Position numbers and translations under genes: made by a program. Shown here piece after piece: positions 17,223-26,615 of a stretch of DNA of 64,000 bases (its first letter is position 1; each line of letters opens with the position of its first letter). The notes under the pieces are model-generated. The model made no database searches and was not told the origin of the DNA. It saw nothing but the letters and a program-made list of their open reading frames with translations. The stretch comes from Ignavibacterium sp. (lineage in GTDB: Bacteria; Bacteroidota; Ignavibacteria; Ignavibacteriales; Ignavibacteriaceae), in the NCBI RefSeq assembly GCF_025998815.1, contig NZ_AP026678.1, forward strand, positions 1,984,001-2,048,000, given 5' to 3'.

Positions 17223-17600
17223 TTACAAATTGTTTACTATTCTTTTTATTCCGTCTTTGATTAATGCTTCATTGAAATTTACTAGTAAACCAAGTTTTAA
17301 ATTTGCTAACCTTAAATAAGTCAGTAATTGTTTTGAATGAACAGGAGCAAGTGTGTCAACTGATTTCAATTCAATAATAACTTTATTTTCAACAATTAAA
17401 TCAGCTCTAAAACCTAATTCCATTTTTATTTGATCATAAAGCACTGGGATTGCTTTTTGTCTTTCAACATTTAATCCCCTCTTCATTAATTCATAAGCTA
17501 AAACCTCTTCATAAACAGATTCCAAAAGACCGGGTCCTAATTGAGTATGAACTTTAAAACAACAATCAACGATTATTTTAGAAATGTCATTTTCATTCAT
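17223..17600 (-). CDS. GxxExxY protein (PD-(D/E)XK-like fold)
   Basis: A 125-aa protein of the GxxExxY family, named from GPGLLESVYE near residue 22. The later segment FRADLIVENKVIIELKSV carries Asp, Glu and Lys in the order of a PD-(D/E)XK nuclease core. HSKQLLTYLRL and GLLVNF follow, as is usual for the family. It is nearly filled by its two flanking inverted repeats: the stop is 3 bases from the left one and the start is 6 bases from the right one. Family members are scattered through genomes with such repeats, which suggests mobility, but no transposase domain is present. Molecular function is unknown. Confidence 0.9.
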   Translation of the reverse strand: MNENDISKIIVDCCFKVHTQLGPGLLESVYEEVLAYELMKRGLNVERQKAIPVLYDQIKMELGFRADLIVENKVIIELKSVDTLAPVHSKQLLTYLRLANLKLGLLVNFNEALIKDGIKRIVNNL

Positions 17601-17606
17601 ATAACT

Positions 17607-17634
17607 CTCTGCGGCTTTGCGTCTCTGCGTGAAA
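17607..17634. repeat. Right inverted repeat of the GxxExxY element
   Basis: 28 bp, reading CTCTGCGGCTTTGCGTCTCT then GCGTGAAA. It ends two bases before the hutH-like stop codon at 17637-17639. With the left copy it bounds a segment of about 442 bp (17193-17634). Confidence 0.85.
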
Positions 17635-17636
17635 TT

Positions 17637-19160
17637 CTACTCAAGAAAACCCACTACTTTTTCAACTTCCTCTAGTATCTCACAGGATTTAACAAGTTCT
17701 TTCATCTTATTATGATCAGGATAAAGCGGACGATCAACATCTAGGAAATCAACATACTTACGAATTACTTCCTTTGCTTTTGCAACTCCCTTACCTGTTT
17801 GATGGTCTCTGAAATCAAGTGCCTGAGCAGCAGCCATAAATTCAATTCCAAGTATTCCATAAGCATTATCCAGTATCTGAGCATTTTTGATTGCAGTATT
17901 CATTCCCATCGAAACAAAATCTTCCTGATCGGCAGCCGCAGGAATAGATTGAATTGAAGCAGGCATCGAAAGTATTCTTTGTTCAACAATCATCATATCT
18001 GCTGTATATTGACTCAACATTAATCCAGAAAACATTCCAGCACCTTTTGTAAGAAATGCGGGAAGTCCAACACTGAGAGCAGGATTGTTAAGTCTGTTCA
18101 TTCTTCTTTCAGAAAGAACACTTACCATTGTAACTGCAGCGCCAACCATATCCATCGGAAGAGAAACAGGAGTTCCCTGAAAGTTTGCACCGGTTAATGT
18201 TACTTTATCTTCAGGAATAAAAATCGGATTATCACCAACTCCGTTTAATTCTGTTTCCACTTGTTTTCTTGCAAATGCAACCGCATCGTGTGCTGCTCCG
18301 ATAACTTGTGGTGTTGAGCGCATTGAATAAGCATCCTGAACTTTTTGTTTTAATTTTCCCGTAAGAAGATCACTTCCTTCGATACATTTCTTTATCGCCT
18401 GTGAACTTCTTACTGCGCCGGGAAATCCTCTTAGTTTATGAAGTCGGACATCATAAGGTTTCATATTTGCGTGAAGTGCTTCAAGCGTCATTGCTGCAGC
18501 AATTTCTGCTTGCTTTAACCAACGATTTATATCATAAAGCTGCAGAGCACTTATTGCAGTAATAAAATTTGAACCGTTGATTGTAGCTAATCCATCTCTT
18601 GCTTTTAGTCCGGGAATTTCTATTCCGGCTTTTTCAAAAGCAACTTTACCAGGGAGTCTTTCACCTTTGTAGAAAGCTTCTCCTTCACCTAACATCAGCA
18701 AGGCAATCTGAGACATCGGAGCTAAATCTCCACAAGCACCAACTGAACCTTTCTGACAAACAACAGGGATACAATCTTTATTCAGCATTTCAACGAGAGT
18801 CAAAGTAATTTCAGGTCTGCAACCAGAATTACCGTGAGCGTGAACATTTATTCTGCTTGCAATTGCACCACGAACATATTCAATAGGCATAGGCTCACCG
18901 ATACCTGCAGAGTGATTGTAAATTAAATATCGCTGGAAGTCTTTAACCTGCTCATCAGTTAAAACTACTTCTGAAAATTCACCTATGCCGGTATTTACTC
19001 CATACATTATTTCGTGAGTTTTAATTTTTTCTTCGAGCATTGCACGACAAACTTTTATTCTTTCAAGTGCTTCAGGACTAAGTTCGACTTTTTCTTTGTG
19101 GCGAGCTATTGCGACGAGTTTTTCTATTGTGAGATTTGAACCATCAAGAACGATTGACAT
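17637..19160 (-). CDS. hutH: Histidine ammonia-lyase-like MIO enzyme with Ala-Cys-Gly active site
   Basis: A 507-aa aromatic amino-acid lyase. In HAL the methylidene-imidazolone cofactor forms from Ala-Ser-Gly 142-144. Here the same positions read A142-C143-G144 (GSVGACGDLAP, codon TGT). Tyr53 (YGVNTGIG), His83 (YNHSAGIGEP) and Asn195 (INGSN) match HAL. The late block reads QEDFVSMG, with Phe where HAL usually has His. RBS AGGAGG is strong. No hutU, hutI or hutG is nearby, so histidine as substrate is likely but not certain; an aminomutase or other aryl lyase is possible. The GxxExxY element lies directly after its stop. Confidence 0.85.
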   Translation of the reverse strand: MSIVLDGSNLTIEKLVAIARHKEKVELSPEALERIKVCRAMLEEKIKTHEIMYGVNTGIGEFSEVVLTDEQVKDFQRYLIYNHSAGIGEPMPIEYVRGAIASRINVHAHGNSGCRPEITLTLVEMLNKDCIPVVCQKGSVGACGDLAPMSQIALLMLGEGEAFYKGERLPGKVAFEKAGIEIPGLKARDGLATINGSNFITAISALQLYDINRWLKQAEIAAAMTLEALHANMKPYDVRLHKLRGFPGAVRSSQAIKKCIEGSDLLTGKLKQKVQDAYSMRSTPQVIGAAHDAVAFARKQVETELNGVGDNPIFIPEDKVTLTGANFQGTPVSLPMDMVGAAVTMVSVLSERRMNRLNNPALSVGLPAFLTKGAGMFSGLMLSQYTADMMIVEQRILSMPASIQSIPAAADQEDFVSMGMNTAIKNAQILDNAYGILGIEFMAAAQALDFRDHQTGKGVAKAKEVIRKYVDFLDVDRPLYPDHNKMKELVKSCEILEEVEKVVGFLE

Positions 19161-19306
19161 TGTTCCTCCTGAGAATAATAAAATTTAGTATGTAAAATTA
19201 AACATAGTTAGTCAGAAAGAAGAAGATATTTTCACACGCAGAAAGCAGAACCGGAGAAAAAACTCACAGCAAGGTTTGATTAAAGTTAATTAAATAAAAA
19301 TAATTT

Positions 19307-20569
19307 TTAATGAGCAATTATTTTTTTGATTTTCTCTGAGTTCTCTCTGGATGTTCGGTAGATTATTTGAATTTTATCATCATCATACTCAGTTTTAAGA
19401 ACCTCAGCATATTCGTGAATTTGTGAAGCTTTCTTTGATGCAGTTAGCGGAAGTTCAATTTTTTCTTCAACAACATTTTCATTGAGAATATTTCTAAGCA
19501 TTGACTTAAGCGAAGAAATATTAATTCCTCTTGAAGCAGATATTATCACGCTTTCTTTATAAACATTTTTTACAAAATCTATAAGTGATTTATCTGAAAC
19601 AATATCGACTTTATTAAATACTTTAATTACCCTTTTTTCTGCACTCCCAAATTCCTTAAGAGTTTCATCAACTACTTTAATATGGTCTTCAAAATACGGA
19701 TGAGAAATATCAATCACGTGCAAAATAATATCGGCATCACGCACTTCATTGAGAGTGCTTTTGAAAGAAGCAATTAAATGAGCAGGAAGTTTTCTGATAA
19801 ATCCAACTGTGTCAGAAATAAGAATTTTATGTGTTTCGTCAATCTCCAAAGCACGTGTTGTTGAATCAAGTGTTGCAAAAAGTTTATTCTCAGCAAAAAC
19901 ATTTGCTTCAGTAAGCAGATTAAACAAAGTTGATTTGCCAGCATTAGTATATCCCGCAATAGCAATTCTGAGAAATCCTTTTCTGCCTGAACTTTGAGTT
20001 AATCGATGAGCTTCAATTTTTTCGAGTTTATTTTTCAACAAACTGATTCTTGTTCTGATTAATCTTCTGTCAGTTTCAATCTGTGTTTCACCAGGACCTT
20101 TTGTACCAATTCCACCATACTGTTTAGATAAGTGTGTCCATGCTCTTGTTAATCGCGGCAGCATATACTGAAGTTGAGCAAGTTCAACCTGAGTTTTGGC
20201 TTCTTTTGTTTTTGCGCGGGATGCAAAAATGTCAAGGATCAATCCGCTTCGGTCAATTACTTTTCTGTTAAAAAGTTTTTCAAGGTTTCTAACCTGAACC
20301 GGAGTAAGATCGTCATCAAAAATTACGATATTAATTTCATTCAGTTCGATAAGCTGCGCAAGTTCTTCTGCTTTGCCTTTACCGATATAAAACGCAGGAT
20401 CAATTCCTCTTTTCGATTGAATTATTTTGAATATAGTTTCAGCTCCGGCTGTTGAAGCTAATTCCTCTAACTCTTCAATATGTTCTTCAATTGTTTCTTT
20501 ACTAAATTCCTTTGTATCGAGTGCAATCAACATTGCACGCTCAACAGTTTTTTTGGTTACTTCAATCAT
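19307..20569 (-). CDS. hflX: GTPase HflX
   Basis: A 420-aa ribosome-associated GTPase that splits stalled 70S ribosomes in characterised species. The N-terminal HflX domain (about 20-190) contains FYIGKGKAEEL, VIFDDDLTPVQVRNLE, DRSGLILDIFASRAKT and GPGETQIETDRR. The G domain follows, with G1 GYTNAGKSTLF, G2 region ATLDSTTR, G3 SDTVGFIRKLP and G4 FNKVD. A short C-terminal domain ends at residue 420. Length and all motifs are normal. It appears to be transcribed alone, ahead of hutH on the same strand with a gap of about 146 bases. Confidence 0.95.
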   Translation of the reverse strand: MIEVTKKTVERAMLIALDTKEFSKETIEEHIEELEELASTAGAETIFKIIQSKRGIDPAFYIGKGKAEELAQLIELNEINIVIFDDDLTPVQVRNLEKLFNRKVIDRSGLILDIFASRAKTKEAKTQVELAQLQYMLPRLTRAWTHLSKQYGGIGTKGPGETQIETDRRLIRTRISLLKNKLEKIEAHRLTQSSGRKGFLRIAIAGYTNAGKSTLFNLLTEANVFAENKLFATLDSTTRALEIDETHKILISDTVGFIRKLPAHLIASFKSTLNEVRDADIILHVIDISHPYFEDHIKVVDETLKEFGSAEKRVIKVFNKVDIVSDKSLIDFVKNVYKESVIISASRGINISSLKSMLRNILNENVVEEKIELPLTASKKASQIHEYAEVLKTEYDDDKIQIIYRTSRENSEKIKKIIAH

Positions 20570-20622
20570 ATTATATAATCTTAGTGTGTCTCCTGTTTCT
20601 TGTTGTTAAAAAATTTTTGAAT

Positions 20623-22722
20623 TCAATTATTTATTCCTTCCAAATCCTTTTTAACATTTCTGGCAATTGTCATTTCAATTACTGCTAAAATTATTGCGAT
20701 GAGTAAAAATGCCCGCCATAATTCTGAGCCAAATCTTGCCTGATTAATTGTTTCTAACGGATTTTTATTTTTATCAACAACTATAAGATTACCTTTAAAG
20801 TTTAACTGTTCAAGATATTTTTCAAAATCTTTTTCATCCGCATAAACCGGGTTTGATTCTGATTTTTCGTTATTAACAGCGATGTTATCAATTAGCTCAT
20901 TTCCGGAAAATATTTTATAAAATCCGGCAAGATCAGTATTAGTGTATTCAACAAATTTTTGGTTTACCAAATCAATGTTAATAAAGTCTGCTGAACTGTC
21001 AGGTCTTACAACTTTAATTTGCGCGGAATTAATCTTATTCAAATCTATTGAAATTGTTTCGCCAGCAATCAGGTTATTCTGTAAATTTTCTTTTTGCGAT
21101 AGATAAAAAACCATTTTGACAACAAGTGGTGCAAAAATAGTTTTGAGTGCAAAATTACTCCAGCCGGCATCAAAAGCTGTGTTGAAGAAAAATATTTTTC
21201 CTTTGCCCAATTTATATTCACTCAGAAAAGAAGAACCTTCTGTTAAAGTTATAATGCTACTTCCTTTCCCCTGGGTAGAATATTTAATAAAGTAATTGAT
21301 TAAAGGAGACTCAATATTTTTTTTGTCATCTTTCCTGAAGAGATTAAGAAATATAGGATGATTAAATTCTATCTTATCAAATTGCACCGAAAGTGATTTA
21401 TCATTCATTTTTCCTGCATATCCGGAAGCTAATGGTAGATTTAATTTCTGCAGGTTACTGTTGAGTTTATTCAGGTCAGCATTGACAGAAGGTATAACAA
21501 CAAGACTTCCACCATCTTTCACAAACTGATTTAACTTTTCAATATTCTGAAAAACATTATCTGAACAAAGAAAAATCACATCGTAATTTTTCAATTGTAA
21601 AGCGGCAAGCTGATTTGAATTCTTTTCATCGAATTTAATTTTATCATTGCCCACGGTTTGCAAAGCTAATTTTAAGAATCTTGAAGAAGCACTTTCATCA
21701 GATATAATTAAAGTTGGAATCTTATCAGGAATAAAGACAGAATTAAATCTTCTGTTATCCTGTTCTATATCGTCGGTTTCAATTTCAGCAGCTACATCAA
21801 TAAATCCGGTTGCATCTGATAAAGCATCAACATCAACTACGACAGATTTTCCTGCATCTGCATCAAAACTTTTTTGTGCAGCTCGTTTGCCATTAAGGAA
21901 TAAAGAAAGAACTCCGTTTTGAACATTCTGCTGTGAATAGTTACTAACCGAAACAAGAAATGTAATTGGTTTATCCTTTTCAAAAATCTGATTGTTAACT
22001 TTTAACTCATCAACACCAAGATTAAAAACAGTTTTATCAGAAAGTGAAAATGAATAAAGTTTTATGTTTTCGTTAAGAAGTTCGCTTAAATCAGATTTTA
22101 TTTCTTCCGAAGGAAAAATATTTTTTTGAAAATCGGTAAACAGATAAATCTCGCGGTTAAAATTGTTACTCCTGTTTACCAATTGTGCTGCAAGAGTAAT
22201 TACTTTATTCAAATCGGGTTTTGTAAAAGAAATTTCTTTTTGATTTAATTCTTCTATAAGAGAATTAAAATTGTTCGTGAGCTTCGGTTGCTGATTTTCA
22301 TCACTCATAAATATCAGTGCAGCTTCATCTCCCTCTTTTAACTGTTCTATAATTTGTTTTGCAAAATCTTTTGCCTGATTAAAATAAGAACCTCTCTGAC
22401 TTAATACTGACATACTAAATGAATCATCAATTATAAGAACTGCTGTTGTCTTTGCTGCTGAAGTTGTTCCGGCAATGCTTAATCCGCGCAACGCCGGACG
22501 AGCAAATGCAAATACAATCAGAAGAACTATGAGTACACGAAGTACCAACAATAGCCACTGCTTGATTTTTATTTTCCTGATTTTATTCTTTTGTAATTCC
22601 TTAAGGAAAGCAAGAGTGCTGAACTCAATTTTTTTTAGCTTCCGGAGATTTAATAAATGAATAATAACAGGGATTGCAGCTGCGAGTAATCCAATTAAGA
22701 CTGCCGGGTTAAGAAAAGTCAT
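20623..22722 (-). CDS. BatA-like membrane protein with VWA domain
   Basis: About 699 aa. The start could be TTG 22734, but ATG 22722 (MTFLNPAVLIGLLAAAIPV) has a better-placed GGAAC. The N-terminus is the BatA/aerotolerance-type double-TM module (LNLRKLKKIEFSTLAFLKEL, then WLLLVLRVLIVLLIVFAFARP). The VWA domain begins VLIIDDSFSMS, which fits the DxSxS metal site, and includes IYLFTDFQ. A large periplasmic glutamine-amidotransferase-like region and one C-terminal TM (AFLLIAIILAVIEMTI) complete it. The usual MoxR, DUF58 and other Bat genes are not in the window, so this is an isolated member. Its role is probably envelope stress or assembly. Confidence 0.85.
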   Translation of the reverse strand: MTFLNPAVLIGLLAAAIPVIIHLLNLRKLKKIEFSTLAFLKELQKNKIRKIKIKQWLLLVLRVLIVLLIVFAFARPALRGLSIAGTTSAAKTTAVLIIDDSFSMSVLSQRGSYFNQAKDFAKQIIEQLKEGDEAALIFMSDENQQPKLTNNFNSLIEELNQKEISFTKPDLNKVITLAAQLVNRSNNFNREIYLFTDFQKNIFPSEEIKSDLSELLNENIKLYSFSLSDKTVFNLGVDELKVNNQIFEKDKPITFLVSVSNYSQQNVQNGVLSLFLNGKRAAQKSFDADAGKSVVVDVDALSDATGFIDVAAEIETDDIEQDNRRFNSVFIPDKIPTLIISDESASSRFLKLALQTVGNDKIKFDEKNSNQLAALQLKNYDVIFLCSDNVFQNIEKLNQFVKDGGSLVVIPSVNADLNKLNSNLQKLNLPLASGYAGKMNDKSLSVQFDKIEFNHPIFLNLFRKDDKKNIESPLINYFIKYSTQGKGSSIITLTEGSSFLSEYKLGKGKIFFFNTAFDAGWSNFALKTIFAPLVVKMVFYLSQKENLQNNLIAGETISIDLNKINSAQIKVVRPDSSADFINIDLVNQKFVEYTNTDLAGFYKIFSGNELIDNIAVNNEKSESNPVYADEKDFEKYLEQLNFKGNLIVVDKNKNPLETINQARFGSELWRAFLLIAIILAVIEMTIARNVKKDLEGINN

Positions 22723-23107
22723 ATATTCAAACAAAGTTCCTTTTTATTTATTGGAAAATAACAATAATGACTTGAGAATGCTATACTGTTTTGTGGTGTA
22801 AAGGTAGGAGGAAGAGAGCATAAGTAATAAGGTATAGGGTAAAAGGATTAAGTTTATTTAAAAGTTGTTCTTTATAAAATCAAATTTCTTGAACTGGAAT
22901 TTTTCAAACTAATCTCATTCCCCTTCTGAATAATATTTCATATTTTCATCCTAAGTTCTTTTACTTTACACCTTATACCCTTATACCTTATACCTTATAC
23001 CGTACAACTTATTCCTTATAACTCATACCATCTTCTATATACCCAAATTTCCCCTCCTCATTCTGTAAGAAATATTTTATGTTTGTGTCATAACACAAAT
23101 AAATTAA
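22723..23107. repeat. Intergenic region with imperfect inverted and tandem CCTTATA repeats
   Basis: About 385 bases between divergent genes. Four head-to-tail CCTTATAC units lie at 22971-23001 with 7-8 bp spacing, followed by looser copies to about 23030. The segment 22795-22852 (containing AATAAGGTATAGGGTAAAAG) is roughly inverse to this tract, so the whole can fold as a long imperfect hairpin. No coding frame is apparent. Promoters for the MarR and BatA-like genes should lie here; I could not place them with confidence. Confidence 0.6.
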
Positions 23108-23116
23108 GTGGACACG

Positions 23117-23590
23117 ATGGGAGAAGCTCTAAAACAAAGATTAAAAACAAAAAAGTTTGATTCAGATGATCTTGAAGTAATACTGAATATTTTCGTTACA
23201 GCAAATTATTTGAGATCAAAACACGACGCTGTGCTTTCAAAATATGCTCTTACTTCACCTCAGTACAATGTTCTCAGAATTCTCAAAGGTGCTTATCCTG
23301 AGGGTTATCCAAGATGTGAAATTATTTCGCGAATGATTGAGCCAGCGCCGGATGTTACAAGACTTGTCGACAGATTAGTAAAGGAAAATCTGGTTGAAAG
23401 ATTTTATTCAGAAAATGATAAAAGGTTATCTCTCACAAGGATTACTGAAAAAGGGATTAAACTTTTAGATAAGATAAGACCTGATATTGATGATTTGAAT
23501 AAACTGATTTCATCACATTTATCTAAAGAAGAAAAGAGAAGGCTTTCTGAACTTCTTGAAAAGATTTATAGTGATTCACTGAAAGAATAG
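23117..23590 (+). CDS. MarR-family transcriptional regulator
   Basis: About 157 aa, starting at ATG 23117 (an upstream GTG at 23108 is also in frame). It is a winged-helix dimer typical of MarR: helix YALTSPQYNVLRIL, recognition region CEIISRMIEPAPDVTRLVDRLV, and wing DKRLSLTRITEKGIKLL. The preceding segment LNIFVTANYLRSKHDAVLSKY is the dimerisation helix. It is a single gene convergent with aconitase. No obvious target gene is adjacent on its strand; its own upstream repeats may hold an operator. The ligand is unknown. Confidence 0.9.
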   Translation: MGEALKQRLKTKKFDSDDLEVILNIFVTANYLRSKHDAVLSKYALTSPQYNVLRILKGAYPEGYPRCEIISRMIEPAPDVTRLVDRLVKENLVERFYSENDKRLSLTRITEKGIKLLDKIRPDIDDLNKLISSHLSKEEKRRLSELLEKIYSDSLKE

Positions 23591-23594
23591 TAAA

Positions 23595-23620
23595 GAAGGG
23601 AATCTGATTGGATTCCCTTC
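23595..23620. terminator. Bidirectional hairpin terminator
   Basis: A perfect 10-bp stem GAAGGGAATC / GATTCCCTTC with a 6-nt loop, followed on the plus side by CAATTTTTAATT. It lies between the convergent MarR and aconitase stop codons and probably serves both. Confidence 0.88.
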
Positions 23621-23630
23621 CAATTTTTAA

Positions 23631-25892
23631 TTAGTTCTTCTGGCTCTTCGCAATAAGATTCAATGCACTTCCCGCTTTGAACCACTCAATCTGAGAAGCA
23701 TTCATTGTATGATTTAACCAGATTTCATCCTGGGTTCCATCAGAATGATTGACTAACATTTTTATTGGTTTTTCAGGTTGAAGCTGAGATACAAAAATCG
23801 TGACCTTATCATCTTCTTTTATTTTATCATAATCTTTCGGATCTGCAAAAGTCAGAGGCAGCATTCCTTGTTTCTTCAGATTTGTTTCGTGAATTCTTGC
23901 AAAGCTTTTTACAATAATTGCTTTACCACCAAGATATCTTGGTTCCATTGCAGCATGTTCACGCGAAGAACCTTCGCCATAATTTTCATCACCAATTACA
24001 ACCCAGCCAATTCCTTTGGCTTTGTATTCACGGGCAACTTCCGGAACGGATTTGTATTCACCCGTAAAAATATTTTTTGTTTTCCCTGCATCACCTGTAA
24101 ATGCATTAATAGCACCGAGAAACATATTATTCGAAATGTTATCGAGATGTCCGCGATACTTTAACCATGGACCAGCCATCGAAATATGGTCTGTTGTACA
24201 TTTGCCCGATACCTTTAACAATATTGGCAAATCAACAAAATCTTTTCCATCCCAAGGTTCAAATGGCTGAAGAAGTTGCAAACGATCACTCTTTGGATCA
24301 ACTTTAACTTCAATTGAACTTCCATCTTCCGCGGGTGGGATAAATCCGCTACTTCCTTCATCAAATCCCTTTGGAGGAAGCTCTTCACCAACAGGAGGAT
24401 CAAGTTTGACTTTTTCTCCTTTTTCATTTTCAAGTTCATCAGTTAAAGGATTGAATGATAATCTGCCGGCAATTGCAAGTGCTGTTGTAATTTCAGGTGA
24501 AGCAACGAATGCAAGAGTTTCAGGATTGCCATCATTTCTCTTTGCAAAGTTTCGGTTGAAAGAAGTAACAATTGTATTTCTTTCACCTGTCTTGATATCC
24601 ATTCTCTTCCACATTCCGATACAAGGACCGCAAGCGTTGGCTAAAATTAATCCTCCTATATCCGTTAAAACTTTTAGTTGACCATCTCTTTCAATAGTTG
24701 CTCTGACTTGCTCAGAACCAGGAGTAATCGTAAACTGTGACTTTGCTTTCAATCCTTTTGAAAGTGCTTGCTTAGCAATACTAGCGCTTCTGTCAATATC
24801 TTCATAACTTGAATTAGTACAACTTCCTATCAAAGCAACTGAAATATTATCAGGATAATTTTCTTTCTTAACAGCTTCTTTCATTTTTGAAATCGGCCAG
24901 GCTTTATCGGGAGTAAATGGTCCATTTAAATGTGGTTCAAGTTCATCAAGATTTATTTCAACAATCTGGTCATAATATTTTTCGGGATGTTCCAAAACTT
25001 CTTTATCAGCACAAAGTTCATCAGCAAGTCCTTCGGCAAGTGTTGCAACATCAGCCCGTTTTGTTATTCTGAGATAGGAAGACATTTTTTCATCAAATGG
25101 GAATACTGAAGTTGTAGCACCAATTTCAGCTCCCATGTTACAAATTGTTGCTTTACCTGTGCAGGAAATTGAATTCGTTCCTTCGCCAAAATATTCTACT
25201 ATTGCACCTGTACCACCTTTGACCGTCAAAATTCCGGCTAATTTAAGAATAACATCTTTTGGTGAAGTCCAACCATTAAGCTTACCCGTAAGTTTAACAC
25301 CAATTAGTTTAGGCCATTTTAATTCCCAGGGCATTCCTGCCATAACATCAACAGCATCTGCTCCTCCAACTCCTATTGCAATCATTCCAAGTCCACCGGC
25401 GTTTGGTGTGTGAGAATCTGTACCAATCATCATTCCACCAGGGAATGCATAATTTTCAAGCACAACCTGATGGATAATTCCTGCTCCAGGTTTCCAGAAA
25501 CCGATTCCATACTTTCGTGATATGCTTTCAAGAAAATCATAAACTTCTTTATTTTCTTCTTCTGCTCTCAGCAAATCATCCTTTGCACCAACCTGTGCCT
25601 GAATTAAATGATCACAATGAACAGTAGATGGAACCGCAGTTTTCTTTCTTCCGGAAGACATAAACTGAAGCAAAGCCATTTGAGCTGTTGCATCCTGCAT
25701 CGCAACCCGGTCAGGTGCTAATTCAACATAATCTTTTCCCCGAACAAACTCGCGGGTTGGTTTTTCCCAAAGATGAGTATATAAAACTTTTTCTGCATAA
25801 GTCATCGGACGATTTAAAACTTTTCTTGCGTCAGCCAATTTTTCTCGGTAAGTCGAGTATACCCTTTTGATCATATCAAAGTTTGCTGTCAT
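23631..25892 (-). CDS. Aconitate hydratase (mitochondrial-type AcnA)
   Basis: A 753-aa 4Fe-4S aconitase converting citrate to isocitrate in the TCA cycle. The swivel domain (about 530-740) follows the three catalytic domains. Cluster cysteines are seen in GSCTNSS and in [11 protein letters not shown]. Other blocks are [62 protein letters not shown] and [12 protein letters not shown]. The overall pattern and length match the mitochondrial-type branch rather than E. coli AcnB. It is monocistronic and convergent with marR. Confidence 0.95.
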   Translation of the reverse strand: MTANFDMIKRVYSTYREKLADARKVLNRPMTYAEKVLYTHLWEKPTREFVRGKDYVELAPDRVAMQDATAQMALLQFMSSGRKKTAVPSTVHCDHLIQAQVGAKDDLLRAEEENKEVYDFLESISRKYGIGFWKPGAGIIHQVVLENYAFPGGMMIGTDSHTPNAGGLGMIAIGVGGADAVDVMAGMPWELKWPKLIGVKLTGKLNGWTSPKDVILKLAGILTVKGGTGAIVEYFGEGTNSISCTGKATICNMGAEIGATTSVFPFDEKMSSYLRITKRADVATLAEGLADELCADKEVLEHPEKYYDQIVEINLDELEPHLNGPFTPDKAWPISKMKEAVKKENYPDNISVALIGSCTNSSYEDIDRSASIAKQALSKGLKAKSQFTITPGSEQVRATIERDGQLKVLTDIGGLILANACGPCIGMWKRMDIKTGERNTIVTSFNRNFAKRNDGNPETLAFVASPEITTALAIAGRLSFNPLTDELENEKGEKVKLDPPVGEELPPKGFDEGSSGFIPPAEDGSSIEVKVDPKSDRLQLLQPFEPWDGKDFVDLPILLKVSGKCTTDHISMAGPWLKYRGHLDNISNNMFLGAINAFTGDAGKTKNIFTGEYKSVPEVAREYKAKGIGWVVIGDENYGEGSSREHAAMEPRYLGGKAIIVKSFARIHETNLKKQGMLPLTFADPKDYDKIKEDDKVTIFVSQLQPEKPIKMLVNHSDGTQDEIWLNHTMNASQIEWFKAGSALNLIAKSQKN

Positions 25893-26011
25893 AATAAGCC
25901 TTTCAATTTTTATTACTTAATTATTACAAAAATAAAAAAATATTTAGTCTGTTATATGCTGAAATGTTTCATAGTAAAAATTTACAGGTAAAAATTTCTC
26001 TTACTTTAATG

Positions 26012-26025
26012 TTATGCAAGCATAA
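26012..26025. promoter_or_regulatory. Small palindrome upstream of the pseudopilin operon
   Basis: TTATGC-AA-GCATAA, a perfect 6-2-6 palindrome about 97 bases before the first pseudopilin start, in an otherwise plain AT-rich region of 229 bases. It could be a regulator binding site; no other support. Confidence 0.35.
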
Positions 26026-26121
26026 TAAAAGATTACTTAAGAAAATTACACATTTATAATACAATATATGAGGAATAAAATTTGTTTAAGTTATTGATAA
26101 TAATTTTGAGAGAGTCAAGAA

Positions 26122-26604
26122 ATGAATTTAGGCCAATCGTTATTCGCAATTGGGGCTTTGACAATTTTATCTCTATCTGTTTTACGGATGAATAATAATA
26201 TTCTTTCCACAGATGAAACAGTTATGGATTCCAAAATTGGAATTCTCGCCACTTCAATAGGAACATCATTAATAGAAGAAGCCAGTAAACTTGCCTTTGA
26301 TGATAAAACCAAAGTTGATCCGGTAAATAGCTTAACTCTTCTTACTCCAGTACTTTCACTTGGTCAGGAAACTCCAGGTGTGTTTGATGATTTTGATGAT
26401 TTTAATAACTATGTACAACACGATACTATCTATACGATTCCTTTTCACACTCAATGTTCTGTTACATATATAAACCCAACAAATCCAAATGCCGCTTCAA
26501 CGAACAGAACCTGGCATAAAAAATTAACTGTCAAAATTTCGAGTGATTTCTCCAAGGATACTTTAGAGTTATCCACAATCTATAGTTATTGGTATTTCAG
26601 ATAG
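26122..26604 (+). CDS. Pseudopilin-like protein 1, function unknown
   Basis: 160 aa. A very short leader MNLG precedes a hydrophobic helix QSLFAIGALTILSLSVLRMN and a soluble C-terminal domain, the layout of class III prepilins. There is no Glu at +5. The soluble domain has no motif I recognise. It overlaps nothing; the next gene starts 11 bases after its stop, and a third follows closely, so this is the first gene of a three-gene operon. Cleavage after Gly4 by a prepilin peptidase is inference. It could also be a simple N-anchored surface protein. Confidence 0.7.
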   Translation: MNLGQSLFAIGALTILSLSVLRMNNNILSTDETVMDSKIGILATSIGTSLIEEASKLAFDDKTKVDPVNSLTLLTPVLSLGQETPGVFDDFDDFNNYVQHDTIYTIPFHTQCSVTYINPTNPNAASTNRTWHKKLTVKISSDFSKDTLELSTIYSYWYFR

Positions 26605-26615
26605 GAGCAGATTTA

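Noticed and set aside
17637-19160. Complete histidine utilisation operon
   Set aside because: No hutU, hutI or hutG homologue is adjacent; upstream is hflX and downstream the GxxExxY element.
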